From Sinorhizobium sp. A49 (GTDB lineage Bacteria; Pseudomonadota; Alphaproteobacteria; Rhizobiales; Rhizobiaceae), in contig NZ_MUNW01000051.1 of the NCBI RefSeq assembly GCF_002002725.1, forward strand, positions 124,001 to 188,000: a DNA stretch of 64,000 nt, written 5' to 3'. Each line of letters starts with the position of its first letter. Positions within the stretch are counted from its first letter, which is position 1. Under the pieces are notes generated by a model. That model searched no databases. It worked only from the letters and a program-made list of their open reading frames with translations, and had not been told where the DNA came from. Positions 26,646-35,163 of this stretch are shown piece after piece. Position numbers and translations under genes: made by a program.

Positions 26646-28517
26646 ATGAAATTTCGTTTGCAGACCCTCGGACGGTTACGTCTCGTCGATGAAGACGAGT
26701 GCGACGTCGCCTTCCCCGAAAAGGGTCTGCTCATTCTCACGCAGGCGATCGCCGGCGGCCATCGCGAGCAATCCCGAAACGACGTCGCCAAGCTCTTGTG
26801 GAACGAAGTCGTTCCAAGTCAGGCCTTCGTCAATCTGCGCAAGACGATATCCCGCGTCACCTCGCGGCAGGAGGAACTCGGCCACACGTTCCTCAGTTTT
26901 TCGCCATCAACCGTCCGGATGGAGCCCGATGCGATTGAGAGCGACCTCGACGACATCGTCGGGAACGACGATCAGGATGCGTTATCGCGTTTCCGGTGGG
27001 CAGCAGAAAAATTCCGCGACGACTTCCTCAAGGACCTGAAATCGCAAGGCCAAGCGTTCCGCGACTGGATCGCCCAGCAACGCTCCGATCATGCCGCTCT
27101 CCTGCGCGAAAGCCTCATCAACGCGGCCGAGAATGCGACCGGTCCGGATCGAAGGCTCGTCAGATCGACTGCCGTCAAGCTTCTGGAGAGAAACCCCGAA
27201 GACGACGAGGTGCGCAAGATCCTCGAGACTGCGCTCGCATTGGAGGGGCGGCAATATGATGCGCGGCTGCTTTCGAGGGGGGGGCCGCTGCCCGTGCCTG
27301 CCAAGGCGGCGCCATTGCCGGCCGCCGCCATTGAACCGCTGCTGGAGACCATGGGCGAGATGCGCCCGCCGCGCGTGGTGTTGCTGCCGCCAGGCGCCGG
27401 CAACGCCGACGCGACGGCAACATTGTTTGCTCATTCCTTGATCGAGGACGTCACCATCGGCCTTTGCGCACTTCGCTCGGTCTCGGTGATCGCACCCTAC
27501 ACTGCCGCCCAGATCAGCCTGCAGGCAGACAAGGCCAGCACCTACGAACAACACGCCATCAGCTACATCCTCGATACCCGCCTGACCAATGAGGGCAGCC
27601 GCCAGACGTTGTTTACGCAGCTCATCTTCTTTGCGAACGACGAAGTGATCTGGGCCGACCGCTTCACGCTCGATGACCGCGGGTTGATGAAGTCGCGCCA
27701 GGAGATCGCGCGACAGATCGCATTCGCCATCGCCAGTCAGGTCGAGCGCAACGAGACGATGCGCAAGACCTACGAAGGCAATGGTGGCTCCTATCGCAGT
27801 TACCTGCTTGGCCAGCGCTACCTCAAGCAACTCAATCTGCCGGAGGTGCGGCGCGCCCGGAAGAGTTTCCGCGAGGCGCTCAACCAGAATGCCGACCTGG
27901 CTCCGGCCATGAGCGGGCTTGCGCGCAGTTACTTCGTCGAATGGCTTTTGACCGCCCGCGGCGACAGCGAACTCCTGGCTCTTGCCGAACAGCACGCCCG
28001 AGATGCGATTGCCATCGACGACACGCTCGCGGCCGGTTATCGCGAACTGGGCGTCGTCAAACTTTACAGCCGACAATTCGACGAGAGCATCGAGTTTCAC
28101 GAAAGGGCCGAAGCGCTCAGCCCGCAGCACGCCAATGTGATTGCCAGCTACGCCGATACGCTCGTGCAGGCCTCCCGGCCGGATGGCGGCCTGCGAAAAA
28201 TCGAAGCGGCGATCAATCTCAATCCGATCGCTCCGGACGAGTATTTCTGGACCGCTGCGGGCGCCTGCTATTCGCTTGGTCAATACGATCAGGCCCTTGC
28301 CTATATCGAGCGAATGCGAGACCCCACTCCCGCCGATCGGCTCGCAGCAGCGAGCTGGGGCATGCTCGGCAATCGCAAAAAGGCAAGCCAATACGTGCGC
28401 AAGACGTTTGAAGTCCATCCGGACTTCAACCTGGAGAAATGGATGGCGATCGTGCCGTTCCGTGAGGAATGGCAGAAAACCCATTACGGCGAAGGTCTGC
28501 GCAAGGCTGGTTTCTAA
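26646..28517 (+). CDS. SARP/BTAD-type regulator with TPR domain
   Basis: The 623-residue protein begins with a winged-helix DNA-binding region (about 1-80: FRLQTLGRLRLVDEDECDVAFPEKGLLILTQAI and NDVAKLLWNEVVPSQAFVNLRKTISR), followed by a helical BTAD-like region (about 90-205), a mixed middle resembling the nucleotide-free part of rhizobial cyclase-like regulators (VVLLPPGAGNADA), and TPR-like repeats (about 390-600). This plan fits a transcription activator controlled by protein-protein contact or ligand. A run of seven G residues lies in the coding region near 27278-27284. It is separated from the downstream small gene by a hairpin-rich leader. Confidence 0.8.
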   Translation: MKFRLQTLGRLRLVDEDECDVAFPEKGLLILTQAIAGGHREQSRNDVAKLLWNEVVPSQAFVNLRKTISRVTSRQEELGHTFLSFSPSTVRMEPDAIESDLDDIVGNDDQDALSRFRWAAEKFRDDFLKDLKSQGQAFRDWIAQQRSDHAALLRESLINAAENATGPDRRLVRSTAVKLLERNPEDDEVRKILETALALEGRQYDARLLSRGGPLPVPAKAAPLPAAAIEPLLETMGEMRPPRVVLLPPGAGNADATATLFAHSLIEDVTIGLCALRSVSVIAPYTAAQISLQADKASTYEQHAISYILDTRLTNEGSRQTLFTQLIFFANDEVIWADRFTLDDRGLMKSRQEIARQIAFAIASQVERNETMRKTYEGNGGSYRSYLLGQRYLKQLNLPEVRRARKSFREALNQNADLAPAMSGLARSYFVEWLLTARGDSELLALAEQHARDAIAIDDTLAAGYRELGVVKLYSRQFDESIEFHERAEALSPQHANVIASYADTLVQASRPDGGLRKIEAAINLNPIAPDEYFWTAAGACYSLGQYDQALAYIERMRDPTPADRLAAASWGMLGNRKKASQYVRKTFEVHPDFNLEKWMAIVPFREEWQKTHYGEGLRKAGF

Positions 28518-28653
28518 ACTGGAGCATCCCGCTTTCAAGTGGCTTCACTCAAGACGGATAAGATGCTCTAGAATCAAAGCGCACGGAGCGTCCTCCGTGC
28601 GTTCTTACGCACGGCGCTCTCGCGCAATCACATGAGGGATAAGGGGAAAATCG
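28518..28653 (+). promoter_or_regulatory. Leader of the 76-aa/YcaO/TfuA operon with competing hairpins
   Basis: A TAGAAT at 28569-28574 could be a -10, with TTCACT (28544-28549) as a poor, widely spaced -35. Just after it, hairpin 1 pairs CGCACGGAG (28580-28588) with CTCCGTGCG (28593-28601). Hairpin 2 pairs CCGTGCGT (28595-28602) with ACGCACGG (28607-28614) around the loop TCTT. They share 28595-28601, so only one can form at a time. Hairpin 1 is followed by TTCTT and may be a weak terminator. The small gene has AAGGGG seven bases before its ATG. Confidence 0.6.
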
Positions 28654-28884
28654 ATGACGGCACAAACGACACAGGTAGTTGTATTTGGCGTTGAGGGTGA
28701 CGATGGCCTGTGGCTTGCCGATCTCGCGGCGGGAACTGTCACACGCATCGTAGATCCGCTCACCGGCGCCTTGGCCTCGGCAAACGAGCACAGAAATGCC
28801 GGTGCCACTGTGGTCAAGGGCGTGAACTTCGCCGTCAGGGCCAATTCGGCCGGCTCCGTCTCCGGCGGGTTCATGGACGGCTAA
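28654..28884 (+). CDS. Candidate RiPP precursor (76 aa), substrate of YcaO/TfuA
   Basis: A 76-residue protein with a strong ribosome-binding site (AAGGGG). It begins MTAQTTQVVVFGVEGDDG, has a central DPLTGALASANEHRN segment and ends SAGSVSGGFMDG. It is acidic and aliphatic in the first half and Gly/Ser/Ala-rich at the end, has no Cys, no signal peptide and no membrane segment. The YcaO gene begins 18 bases after its stop. Position, size and Gly/Ser-rich tail fit a leader plus C-terminal core for backbone modification, with the tail as the more likely core; this is inference. It could instead be a small partner protein. I do not recognise a named family. Confidence 0.7.
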   Translation: MTAQTTQVVVFGVEGDDGLWLADLAAGTVTRIVDPLTGALASANEHRNAGATVVKGVNFAVRANSAGSVSGGFMDG

Positions 28885-28902
28885 GCCTCGACGCGCCTGC
28901 GC

Positions 28903-30153
28903 ATGACGATGGTTATCAAAACGGATCGGGCGAACGAAATTCGCCCGATCTCAGACAACTCCGGCATTGCGGACAGATACTCCGACCGCGTCTGTGCGCC
29001 CGAAGAAACCTTTGCGCGCATCGCATTGCTGTTGCCCTCTTTCGGCATCAGCAGACTTGCACGCCTGACCGGGCTCGACAGCATTGGCATCCCCGTCTGG
29101 AACGCGGTCTCGCCCAACGCAAAATCGATCGTCATCAACCAGGGTAAAGGCATCACCGATATCGACGCTAAGGTATCGGCGGCGATGGAAGCTCTGGAGC
29201 GTGCGGTCGCCTGCAACCCGTCGGTGCAAGTGCTCGACGCAACGCGACAGGCACTTCTGGAAAGTGGCGAAAGGACGCTCAGCCTGCCCGGCCTCGTGGC
29301 GGCAGGCGAGAGCGATCTCGACGATGATGAACCGGTGTCATGGCTGCGCGGTTTCGATCTCATCGGCCAGCACACGACTTTCGTGCCGTTTCATGCCGCA
29401 TTGCTCGACCGCACGCTCGAGGGGTGCCGCTACTGGCAGTCGTCGGACGGGCTTGCCTCCGGCAACACCGAAGACGAAGCAATCCTGCACGGCCTGCTGG
29501 AACGGATCGAGCGCGATGCCGAAACCTTGTGGCGGCTGCTGCCACTGACCGCGCGTCAGCGCACGTGCATCGACGCCGGCTCGTTCCACGACCCCATTCT
29601 CGATGACATGGCAGGCCGGATTGCCGCAGCCGGCCTTACGTTCCGCCTTTTCGATATGACCAGCGACATTGACATCCCGTGTCTGACGGCGGTCATAGCG
29701 GATGCCGGCATCCTCGAGGCGAAAGAACCGCGCTACCATGACGTGACCATCGGGCATGGCGCCCATCCCGATCCGCGACGCGCCGCGATCCGGGCCGTCA
29801 CCGAGGCTGCACAATCCCGCCTCACCTATATCAGCGGCGCACGTGACGATGTCTTCCCGGAGACGTTCACCCGCAGGCTGCCGCGTGAGACGCAGCAACT
29901 GTTTGAGGCAGAACCGCGCCCACAAAACCGGGTTGCCCCGGTTGCCGGCAACACAGCAAACTCGTTGCTCGAATATGTGCTCGAAGCCTTGAAGCGCGCC
30001 GGCATCGGCACCGCCGTTGCCGTTCCGTTGCTCGCCGAACCCTTGCCGTTTTCCGTGATCAAGGTCTTTGTGCCGGAACTCGAAAATCCGGATGGAGCAC
30101 GCAAGCGCCGTTTCGGCGCGCGGGCTCTGTCGCGCGCCCTGGAGATCGCATGA
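28903..30153 (+). CDS. YcaO-domain enzyme (TfuA-associated)
   Basis: A 416-residue YcaO protein. Family ATP/Mg-binding positions are visible in order: INQGKGITDIDAKVSAAMEALER (E96, E99), AILHGLLERIERDAE (E200, E203, D205) and GHGAHPDPRRAAIRAVTEAAQSR (E301, Q304). YcaO enzymes activate a backbone amide with ATP. With a cyclodehydratase partner they make azolines; with TfuA they make thioamides, as in archaeal McrA and in thioamidated RiPPs. Its stop overlaps the tfuA start (ATGA at 30150-30153). No obvious ribosome-binding site precedes the ATG, so translation may depend on coupling from the small gene. No azoline partner gene is nearby. Confidence 0.92.
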   Translation: MTMVIKTDRANEIRPISDNSGIADRYSDRVCAPEETFARIALLLPSFGISRLARLTGLDSIGIPVWNAVSPNAKSIVINQGKGITDIDAKVSAAMEALERAVACNPSVQVLDATRQALLESGERTLSLPGLVAAGESDLDDDEPVSWLRGFDLIGQHTTFVPFHAALLDRTLEGCRYWQSSDGLASGNTEDEAILHGLLERIERDAETLWRLLPLTARQRTCIDAGSFHDPILDDMAGRIAAAGLTFRLFDMTSDIDIPCLTAVIADAGILEAKEPRYHDVTIGHGAHPDPRRAAIRAVTEAAQSRLTYISGARDDVFPETFTRRLPRETQQLFEAEPRPQNRVAPVAGNTANSLLEYVLEALKRAGIGTAVAVPLLAEPLPFSVIKVFVPELENPDGARKRRFGARALSRALEIA

Positions 30154-30875
30154 AGATCCTCTTTTGCGGCCCCACCTTGCCCGATGCGCAGGCACTGATT
30201 GGCACGGACATCGTGCTGCGCCCGCCAGCCGTGCAAGGCGACATCTTGCGCGCCACGCAGGACGACGCAACGGTCATCGGGCTCGTCGACGGCCACTTCG
30301 AACAGGTCGCGCCGGTCTGGCACAAGGAGATCCTGTTTGCGCTTTCCCAGGGTGTCCGCGTTTACGGCGCTGCCAGCATGGGCGCGCTTCGCGCCGCCGA
30401 ATGTGCAGCCTTCGGCATGGTCGGAGTTGGCAGGATCTTCCAACAATACGCCGCAGGCGAACTCGAAGACGATGCCGATGTTGCCCTGCTGCATGGACCG
30501 GCGGAACTGGACTACATGCCATTGACCCTGCCGTTGGTGAACGTCGTGGCGACGCTTGAGGATTTGTGCGCGCGGCGACAGATAAATCCTGCGCCTGCCG
30601 CGCAACTTCGGCTGGCCGCCACCAAGATCTTCTACAAGCACCGCAACTGGCGCGCGATTGTGGCACGTGCCAACCTTCCACCCGGCACGGATCTGAAACG
30701 CATCGAAGCGTGTCTGGCGAGGGGTACGATAAATCAGAAGCGCCTCGACGCCCTGCAACTGCTCGACATCCTGCGCTCTGCCCCCGCCCTAAGGTCGACA
30801 GCGCCTGAAGGGTGGACATTCAATTCCACAAGTCTTTGGAAGCGCTTGCTCAATCAACTTGTCGCTTCATCTTAA
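30150..30875 (+). CDS. tfuA: TfuA-like protein, YcaO partner for thioamide formation
   Basis: The 241-residue protein carries the TfuA signature: LVDGHFEQVAPVWHKEILFAL (about 45-65), GAASMGALRAAE (73-84) and DDADVALLHG (107-116). TfuA is named from trifolitoxin production in Rhizobium leguminosarum; the family is thought to help YcaO by delivering sulfur or activating the sulfur donor for thioamide installation. It is coupled to the YcaO gene by a 4-base overlap, which supports a complex in fixed ratio. No sulfurtransferase, protease or exporter gene is adjacent, so these functions must come from elsewhere or are not needed. Confidence 0.93.
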   Translation: MKILFCGPTLPDAQALIGTDIVLRPPAVQGDILRATQDDATVIGLVDGHFEQVAPVWHKEILFALSQGVRVYGAASMGALRAAECAAFGMVGVGRIFQQYAAGELEDDADVALLHGPAELDYMPLTLPLVNVVATLEDLCARRQINPAPAAQLRLAATKIFYKHRNWRAIVARANLPPGTDLKRIEACLARGTINQKRLDALQLLDILRSAPALRSTAPEGWTFNSTSLWKRLLNQLVASS

Positions 30876-30901
30876 GCACACCAATTTCCCATGCAACGTG
30901 T

Positions 30902-30945
30902 GTCACGCTCGTGTCACGCGCATCGATAAAAAGTCACGCTATGAT
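30902..30945 (+). promoter_or_regulatory. Triple GTCACGC repeats before a -10-like box
   Basis: GTCACGC occurs at 30902-30908, 30913-30919 and 30933-30939, immediately followed by TATGAT (30940-30945). No good -35 is present at the usual distance, which suggests an activator-dependent promoter for the small gene at 30996. Confidence 0.5.
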
Positions 30946-30995
30946 TTGCCATGTTGAAGCGGATCGGGCTGATCCGCAGGGAACCGGGGAAAATC

Positions 30996-31232
30996 ATGCA
31001 ATCTTCGATCGCCATGTCCTTTGAACCTGAAGACAAGGAGAGGGAGCTGCTGGCGCTGGCCCGCCTTGTCACCTATGCGCGCGATTCGTCGCGCACACTG
31101 AATGTCGAAGGGGTTCAATATTGCCTCGAGCTGGCGCTCGCTGCACTGCTCAAGGAAGTCGAGGAATGCGGCGACAAGACCGCACTGCTGACCAACGAAC
31201 TCATGAGCCGCGCCAGCCTCGGAAACTGCTGA
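30996..31232 (+). CDS. Small conserved-type hypothetical protein
   Basis: A 78-residue protein starting MQSSIAMSFEPEDKERELLALARL, with GGGGA seven bases before the ATG at 30996. It is mostly helical in character (LNVEGVQYCLELALAALLKEVEECGDK) and ends SLGNC. It has no membrane segment. It lies downstream of tfuA and is followed by a terminator, but its own promoter-like repeats suggest separate control. Function is unknown. Its C-terminal Cys makes it a distant second candidate for a modified peptide, but the helical body argues against that. Confidence 0.7.
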   Translation: MQSSIAMSFEPEDKERELLALARLVTYARDSSRTLNVEGVQYCLELALAALLKEVEECGDKTALLTNELMSRASLGNC

Positions 31233-31270
31233 GCAGGCGAGGTTGACGTCAAATTCGCTGGTGGCATAGA

Positions 31271-31310
31271 AAAAGGCCCTGCTTCGCGCTCCCGCAAAGC
31301 AGGGCTTTCC
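31271..31310. terminator. Bidirectional terminator between convergent genes
   Basis: A 9-bp stem, GCCCTGCTT at 31276-31284 and AAGCAGGGC at 31297-31305, is flanked by A residues on the left (31271-31274, Ts on the minus strand) and TTT on the right. It can stop both the small gene on the plus strand and the binding-protein gene ending at 31314 on the minus strand. Confidence 0.88.
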
Positions 31311-31313
31311 ATT

Positions 31314-32891
31314 TCAATCGGCCTGGCAATCCCACCAGAAGCGCGAGAAGTTCAGATCCCAGCTCTGCATCGGGATATAGGCATAGCCCTGCAGGCATTT
31401 GCTTGCTGCGTAACGCTGCGACTCCACCGTCAGGAACACATCAGCCTGCGCATCGGTGACCTTGCGCTGTATCTGCTTGTAGAGATCGTTCTGCGCGGCC
31501 GGATCGACCGTCTCGCGCGACTTGTCGATCAGGGCGTCGACTTCCGGATCCTGCAGCCATTCCATCGAGGCCCAGGTGCCTTTCGCCTTTGAGTGATACT
31601 GCACATAGAAGACGCTGTCGGGCGACGGATAGGTCGGGCCATAGAAGACCTGGGTGGTCGCCGGGGTCGTCTCCACCTTGGCGGCCAGCTCGGTGATGCG
31701 GTTCCAGGGCTCCGGCTTGATGTCGAGCTCGATACCGATCTGCTCGAGATTGGCCTGCATCAGCAGCGCGATGTCCTCTTCGAAGGCTAGGCCCGTGACA
31801 TAGGTGTGGCTGAGCTTGATAGGCCCCTTGCCGGCATATTTCGACTTGGCAAGCTCTTCCTTCGCCTTCTCCAGGCTGTATTCCGGGGCGGACAAGTCGT
31901 TGAGATAGGCATCCTTGAACACGGATGCCAATGGCCCGTTCATCGGTTCGCCGGGATGGATGACGTTGCGCACCGTTTCGTAGTCGGTTGCGAGCGCTAT
32001 CGCGCGCCGGACGTGGATATCGTCGGTCGGCGGGACCTGGGTGTTCATCTTGATGTAGAAACCGGTCGCCGTCGTGCCGCGCAGGATCTTGTAGCCCGGC
32101 ATCTTCTCGATCGCCTCGAAGGTCTCGTTTGCCTGGGCGCGCGCCGACATGCCAAGTTCGCCCTTGGCCGCAAGCGCCTTCACCGTCGCTTCGTCATGGG
32201 TGATGACGAAACGGATCTCATCGATCGGCTTCCCCTTGCTCCAGCCGCCGTGATAGCCCTCGAAACGGTTGACGACCATCTGCGAGGCGCGCTGCCAGGA
32301 TGACAGCATGTAAGGTCCGGCGCCGGCCGGATGATCGGTCAGGTAGTCCGTGCCCCACTCCTCCTTGCTGTTTTCCCTGATCAGCTTTTCGTTGAGAACG
32401 AGGATCAGCGGCGTGTTGCTGATGAACGGCGCGTAGATCTTCTTCAGCCCGATCTCCACGGTCCGGTCGTCGACAACCTTCAGCTTGTCCGGATCGACGA
32501 TATCGGTGAAGAGGTAGGACGGACCTTCGTTGATCGCGAGCAGGCGCTTGACGGTGTAGACAACATCGGACGCCTTGACCGGGGTGCCATCCTGGAATTT
32601 TGCGTTCTCCTTCAGCTTGAAGGTATAGGTCTTGTCGTCGTCGGAGACGCTCCAGCTTTCGGCAAGCTCCGGCACCACGGAGCCATCAGGATTGACCGTC
32701 GTCAGGCCTGAATAGAGGTTCACGGCGGCCATGTATTCCGTATAGTCGTTGATCTTGCCGGGATCGATGGTGCCGAATTCCTGCGTCGCGTTGACGACGA
32801 TCGACACCTTCTCCTGAGCCGCGGCCGGGGCGGTGAGTGCCGTTGTCTGCACCAGCCCCAGAAGCAGCCCTGTGATGAGTGTTCTCTTCAT
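31314..32891 (-). CDS. Periplasmic solute-binding protein, family 5
   Basis: A 525-residue DppA/OppA-like receptor with a signal peptide (MKRTLITGLLLGLVQTTALTAPAAAQ). Family marks include LAESWSVSDDDKTYTFKLKENAKFQDGTPVKASDVVYT and DIHVRRAIALATDYETV. The mature protein begins EKVSIVVNATQEFGTIDPGK. It serves the importer whose permeases and ATPase are encoded upstream in the same operon (38-40 kb) and is the last gene of that operon. The substrate is inferred from the hydantoinase and DUF917 genes to be a cyclic ureide or thiohydantoin-like compound. Confidence 0.9.
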   Translation of the reverse strand: MKRTLITGLLLGLVQTTALTAPAAAQEKVSIVVNATQEFGTIDPGKINDYTEYMAAVNLYSGLTTVNPDGSVVPELAESWSVSDDDKTYTFKLKENAKFQDGTPVKASDVVYTVKRLLAINEGPSYLFTDIVDPDKLKVVDDRTVEIGLKKIYAPFISNTPLILVLNEKLIRENSKEEWGTDYLTDHPAGAGPYMLSSWQRASQMVVNRFEGYHGGWSKGKPIDEIRFVITHDEATVKALAAKGELGMSARAQANETFEAIEKMPGYKILRGTTATGFYIKMNTQVPPTDDIHVRRAIALATDYETVRNVIHPGEPMNGPLASVFKDAYLNDLSAPEYSLEKAKEELAKSKYAGKGPIKLSHTYVTGLAFEEDIALLMQANLEQIGIELDIKPEPWNRITELAAKVETTPATTQVFYGPTYPSPDSVFYVQYHSKAKGTWASMEWLQDPEVDALIDKSRETVDPAAQNDLYKQIQRKVTDAQADVFLTVESQRYAASKCLQGYAYIPMQSWDLNFSRFWWDCQAD

Positions 32892-32941
32892 GTCTCAGTT
32901 CCCTTCTTGTTGATTGTCGTTGTTTTTCGGTCCGGTCGCAG

Positions 32942-34036
32942 TCAGGCGGCCGGATTGAGCGCCTCGACCGGCTCATAGGCGTGGTCGTAGCCAAAGTAGC
33001 CGGGACCGGCGAGTTCGAGCCCCTTGGCCGTTCGCCATTGCCGATCACAGGGAAGTCCGGTGAATTCGACCGTCAGGCCGTAACGCAACTGCTCCGTCGT
33101 GACCGGCAGCCCGCCATCGGCGTCGAGCGCGCAGATGAGATCCGGCGTCGAGGCGATGACCTGTCCGCCATCGCCACGCGCAACCAGGAACTCGTTCTGG
33201 AACGCGACTTCGAACGTGCGGCCCGCAAAACCGTCGATGCCCTTGAGCACGGCCCTGCCGCGCGCAAAACCGCCGGTCGTCGCCCGTTCGACATCGACGA
33301 CGCGTCCGGTAAACAGGTGCCGCCCGTCGAACTGCTCGCGAAGGGCGATGCCGGGATGACGCTTGGCGACGCGCTCGGCGGCAATCGTCTCGCCGATACC
33401 CTTGATGAGACTGAGCGTGCCGCGAAGGATTCCGGCCTTCATCTGCGCCCCGGTCATCGGATAGGCGGCGACAAGGCTGGCGCCACCCATCTGGATGGCC
33501 TGGACGCGGGCGAGACGTTCGGTCCAAAGGTTCGAGACTGCATTGATGATCGCGCTGTTGCCCTTGTCGTCGGCATGAACCAGCGGCGTGGCGCTAATGT
33601 CATGCATGGTGAAACTCACCATCTGCAGCTCGGGAAAGGCGCGGCCCATTCCGTCGCCGTCGATCAGCGGCAGACCTGTTGCAGCGGCCACGGCGAAGGG
33701 GATGGTCGAGTTCAACCCGCCGGCTTCCACGCAGATCAACGCATCGGCCTTGCGTCCGAGGAACCTTTCGAGCTGGCGCAGCGCCTCCAGCGCTTCGTCG
33801 CCGCGCGGCAGTTTCTCCACCATTACGGTCGGTGCGCCCATCATGAAGACGGGAACACAAAGCGCGTCATCGGCAACGGTTTCCGGCTGAACCACGCGGA
33901 CCGGACCGTTCGCCTCGATTGCGGTCCGGGCCATCAACTTGCCGATGTAGGGATCCCCGCCGCCGCCGGTGCCGAGATAGGCACCGCCGATGGCGATCGC
34001 CTCCATGTCGGCAGCCGTAATCAGCTGCTCGGTCAT
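32942..34036 (-). CDS. DUF917 (S-methyl thiohydantoin desulfurase-type) protein 2
   Basis: The 364-residue protein has LGTGGGGDPYIGKL near the N-terminus, EAGGLNSTIPF, LIDGDGMGRAFPELQM in the middle and a C-terminal region with GLPCDRQWRTAKG, matching DUF917. Pfam names this family S-methyl thiohydantoin desulfurase N-terminal, from a proposed thiohydantoin-degrading activity. Its ATG overlaps the stop of the DUF917 paralogue by four bases. The paired genes suggest a hetero-oligomer, as in two-subunit hydantoinases/acetone carboxylases. The exact reaction is not established here. Confidence 0.85.
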   Translation of the reverse strand: MTEQLITAADMEAIAIGGAYLGTGGGGDPYIGKLMARTAIEANGPVRVVQPETVADDALCVPVFMMGAPTVMVEKLPRGDEALEALRQLERFLGRKADALICVEAGGLNSTIPFAVAAATGLPLIDGDGMGRAFPELQMVSFTMHDISATPLVHADDKGNSAIINAVSNLWTERLARVQAIQMGGASLVAAYPMTGAQMKAGILRGTLSLIKGIGETIAAERVAKRHPGIALREQFDGRHLFTGRVVDVERATTGGFARGRAVLKGIDGFAGRTFEVAFQNEFLVARGDGGQVIASTPDLICALDADGGLPVTTEQLRYGLTVEFTGLPCDRQWRTAKGLELAGPGYFGYDHAYEPVEALNPAA

Positions 34037-35163
34037 GGCTGAATCTCCTCGATCGGCCGGAAGGTGACATCGTCGAAGCCGAAGGCTTTCGGGCCGACAA
34101 CCTCCAGTGCGGCGGTCGAGCGCAGCAAGGAATGGCAGGGCAACGCTACGATCGCGACGCGCTGGCCGTATCGCAGCATTTCCGTGGTGATCGCGTTGCC
34201 GCTGTCGACATCGAGCACGATGATCAGATCCGGCACCGACACTTCGACTTCGCCGTTGCGGCTGAAGACGAGGTTTTCGTTCTGGATCATCACCGAGGCG
34301 GTGTCGCCGTTGAAGGCATCGATGCCGGCAAGCTTCGCTTCGCCGATGACGAAGCCGCCACGCAGATGGCGTTCGAGATCGACGATCTTGCCGGAAAAGA
34401 CCTGGCGGCCGTTTTCCTGGGCGCAGATCGCTGCGATCGGATCAGCGTGCTCGCGCCGCGCCTTCAGCACGGCCCGCCCGAGCGAGACCGCCTGGGTGTA
34501 CGAATGCGGGATCGAGTACTTCTTGAGGAAAGCTCCCGTCATCGGCGCCGATGCAAGCGTCGAGGCACCGCCTTGCGAGACGACGCAGGCGCGCGCCATG
34601 CGCTCGTGCCACAGTTCCGATGCCGCATGCTGGAACAGCACGACATTGCCGTGCAGGTCGCACATGACGCTTGGGGTCGAGCGATGACCGTAGATCGAGA
34701 AGGTGGTCATCTGCATTTCCGGGAAGGCGCGCCCCATGCCGTCACAATCGACAACGGGCAGGCCCGCAAAGGCGGCCGCAATCAGCGGCTCCATCGAATT
34801 GGCGCCGCCGATTTCCTCGCAGACGATGGCGTCGATGGCGATGCCGAGATGCTCTTCGAGTGCGCGAACGCACCGCAGCCCTTCGCGCCCTTCCTTCAGC
34901 CGCTCATAGGCAACGACCGGTGCGCCAATGCCGCCGAGCGAGATGCAGCGCGCATCGTCCGCCAGCCGGTCGAGCGGCAGGATCGACAGGTTGTAGCCGC
35001 TGCGCATCGCCAGCCGCGCCCGTAGCTTGCCGATATAGGGGTTGCCGCCGCCGCCGGTGCCGAGAATGCCGGCACCGATTTCCAGCGCCTCCAGATCCTC
35101 TTCGTCGAGCACCCAGAGATCGGACGGATCGTAGTTCAAAGCTTTCAATGCACGCTCAGCCAT
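34033..35163 (-). CDS. DUF917 protein 1
   Basis: A 376-residue paralogue of the downstream gene: LGTGGGGNPYIGKL near the N-terminus, EEIGGANSMEPLIAAAF and VVDCDGMGRAFPEMQM, and a C-terminal ALPCHSLLRSTAALEVVG. Both copies keep the glycine-rich loop and the DGMGRAFPE block, so neither looks degenerate. The ATG at 35163 overlaps the end of the hydantoinase gene by eight bases; a longer upstream frame lies inside that gene. It is probably a subunit working with the hydantoinase and the second DUF917 protein. Confidence 0.85.
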   Translation of the reverse strand: MAERALKALNYDPSDLWVLDEEDLEALEIGAGILGTGGGGNPYIGKLRARLAMRSGYNLSILPLDRLADDARCISLGGIGAPVVAYERLKEGREGLRCVRALEEHLGIAIDAIVCEEIGGANSMEPLIAAAFAGLPVVDCDGMGRAFPEMQMTTFSIYGHRSTPSVMCDLHGNVVLFQHAASELWHERMARACVVSQGGASTLASAPMTGAFLKKYSIPHSYTQAVSLGRAVLKARREHADPIAAICAQENGRQVFSGKIVDLERHLRGGFVIGEAKLAGIDAFNGDTASVMIQNENLVFSRNGEVEVSVPDLIIVLDVDSGNAITTEMLRYGQRVAIVALPCHSLLRSTAALEVVGPKAFGFDDVTFRPIEEIQP

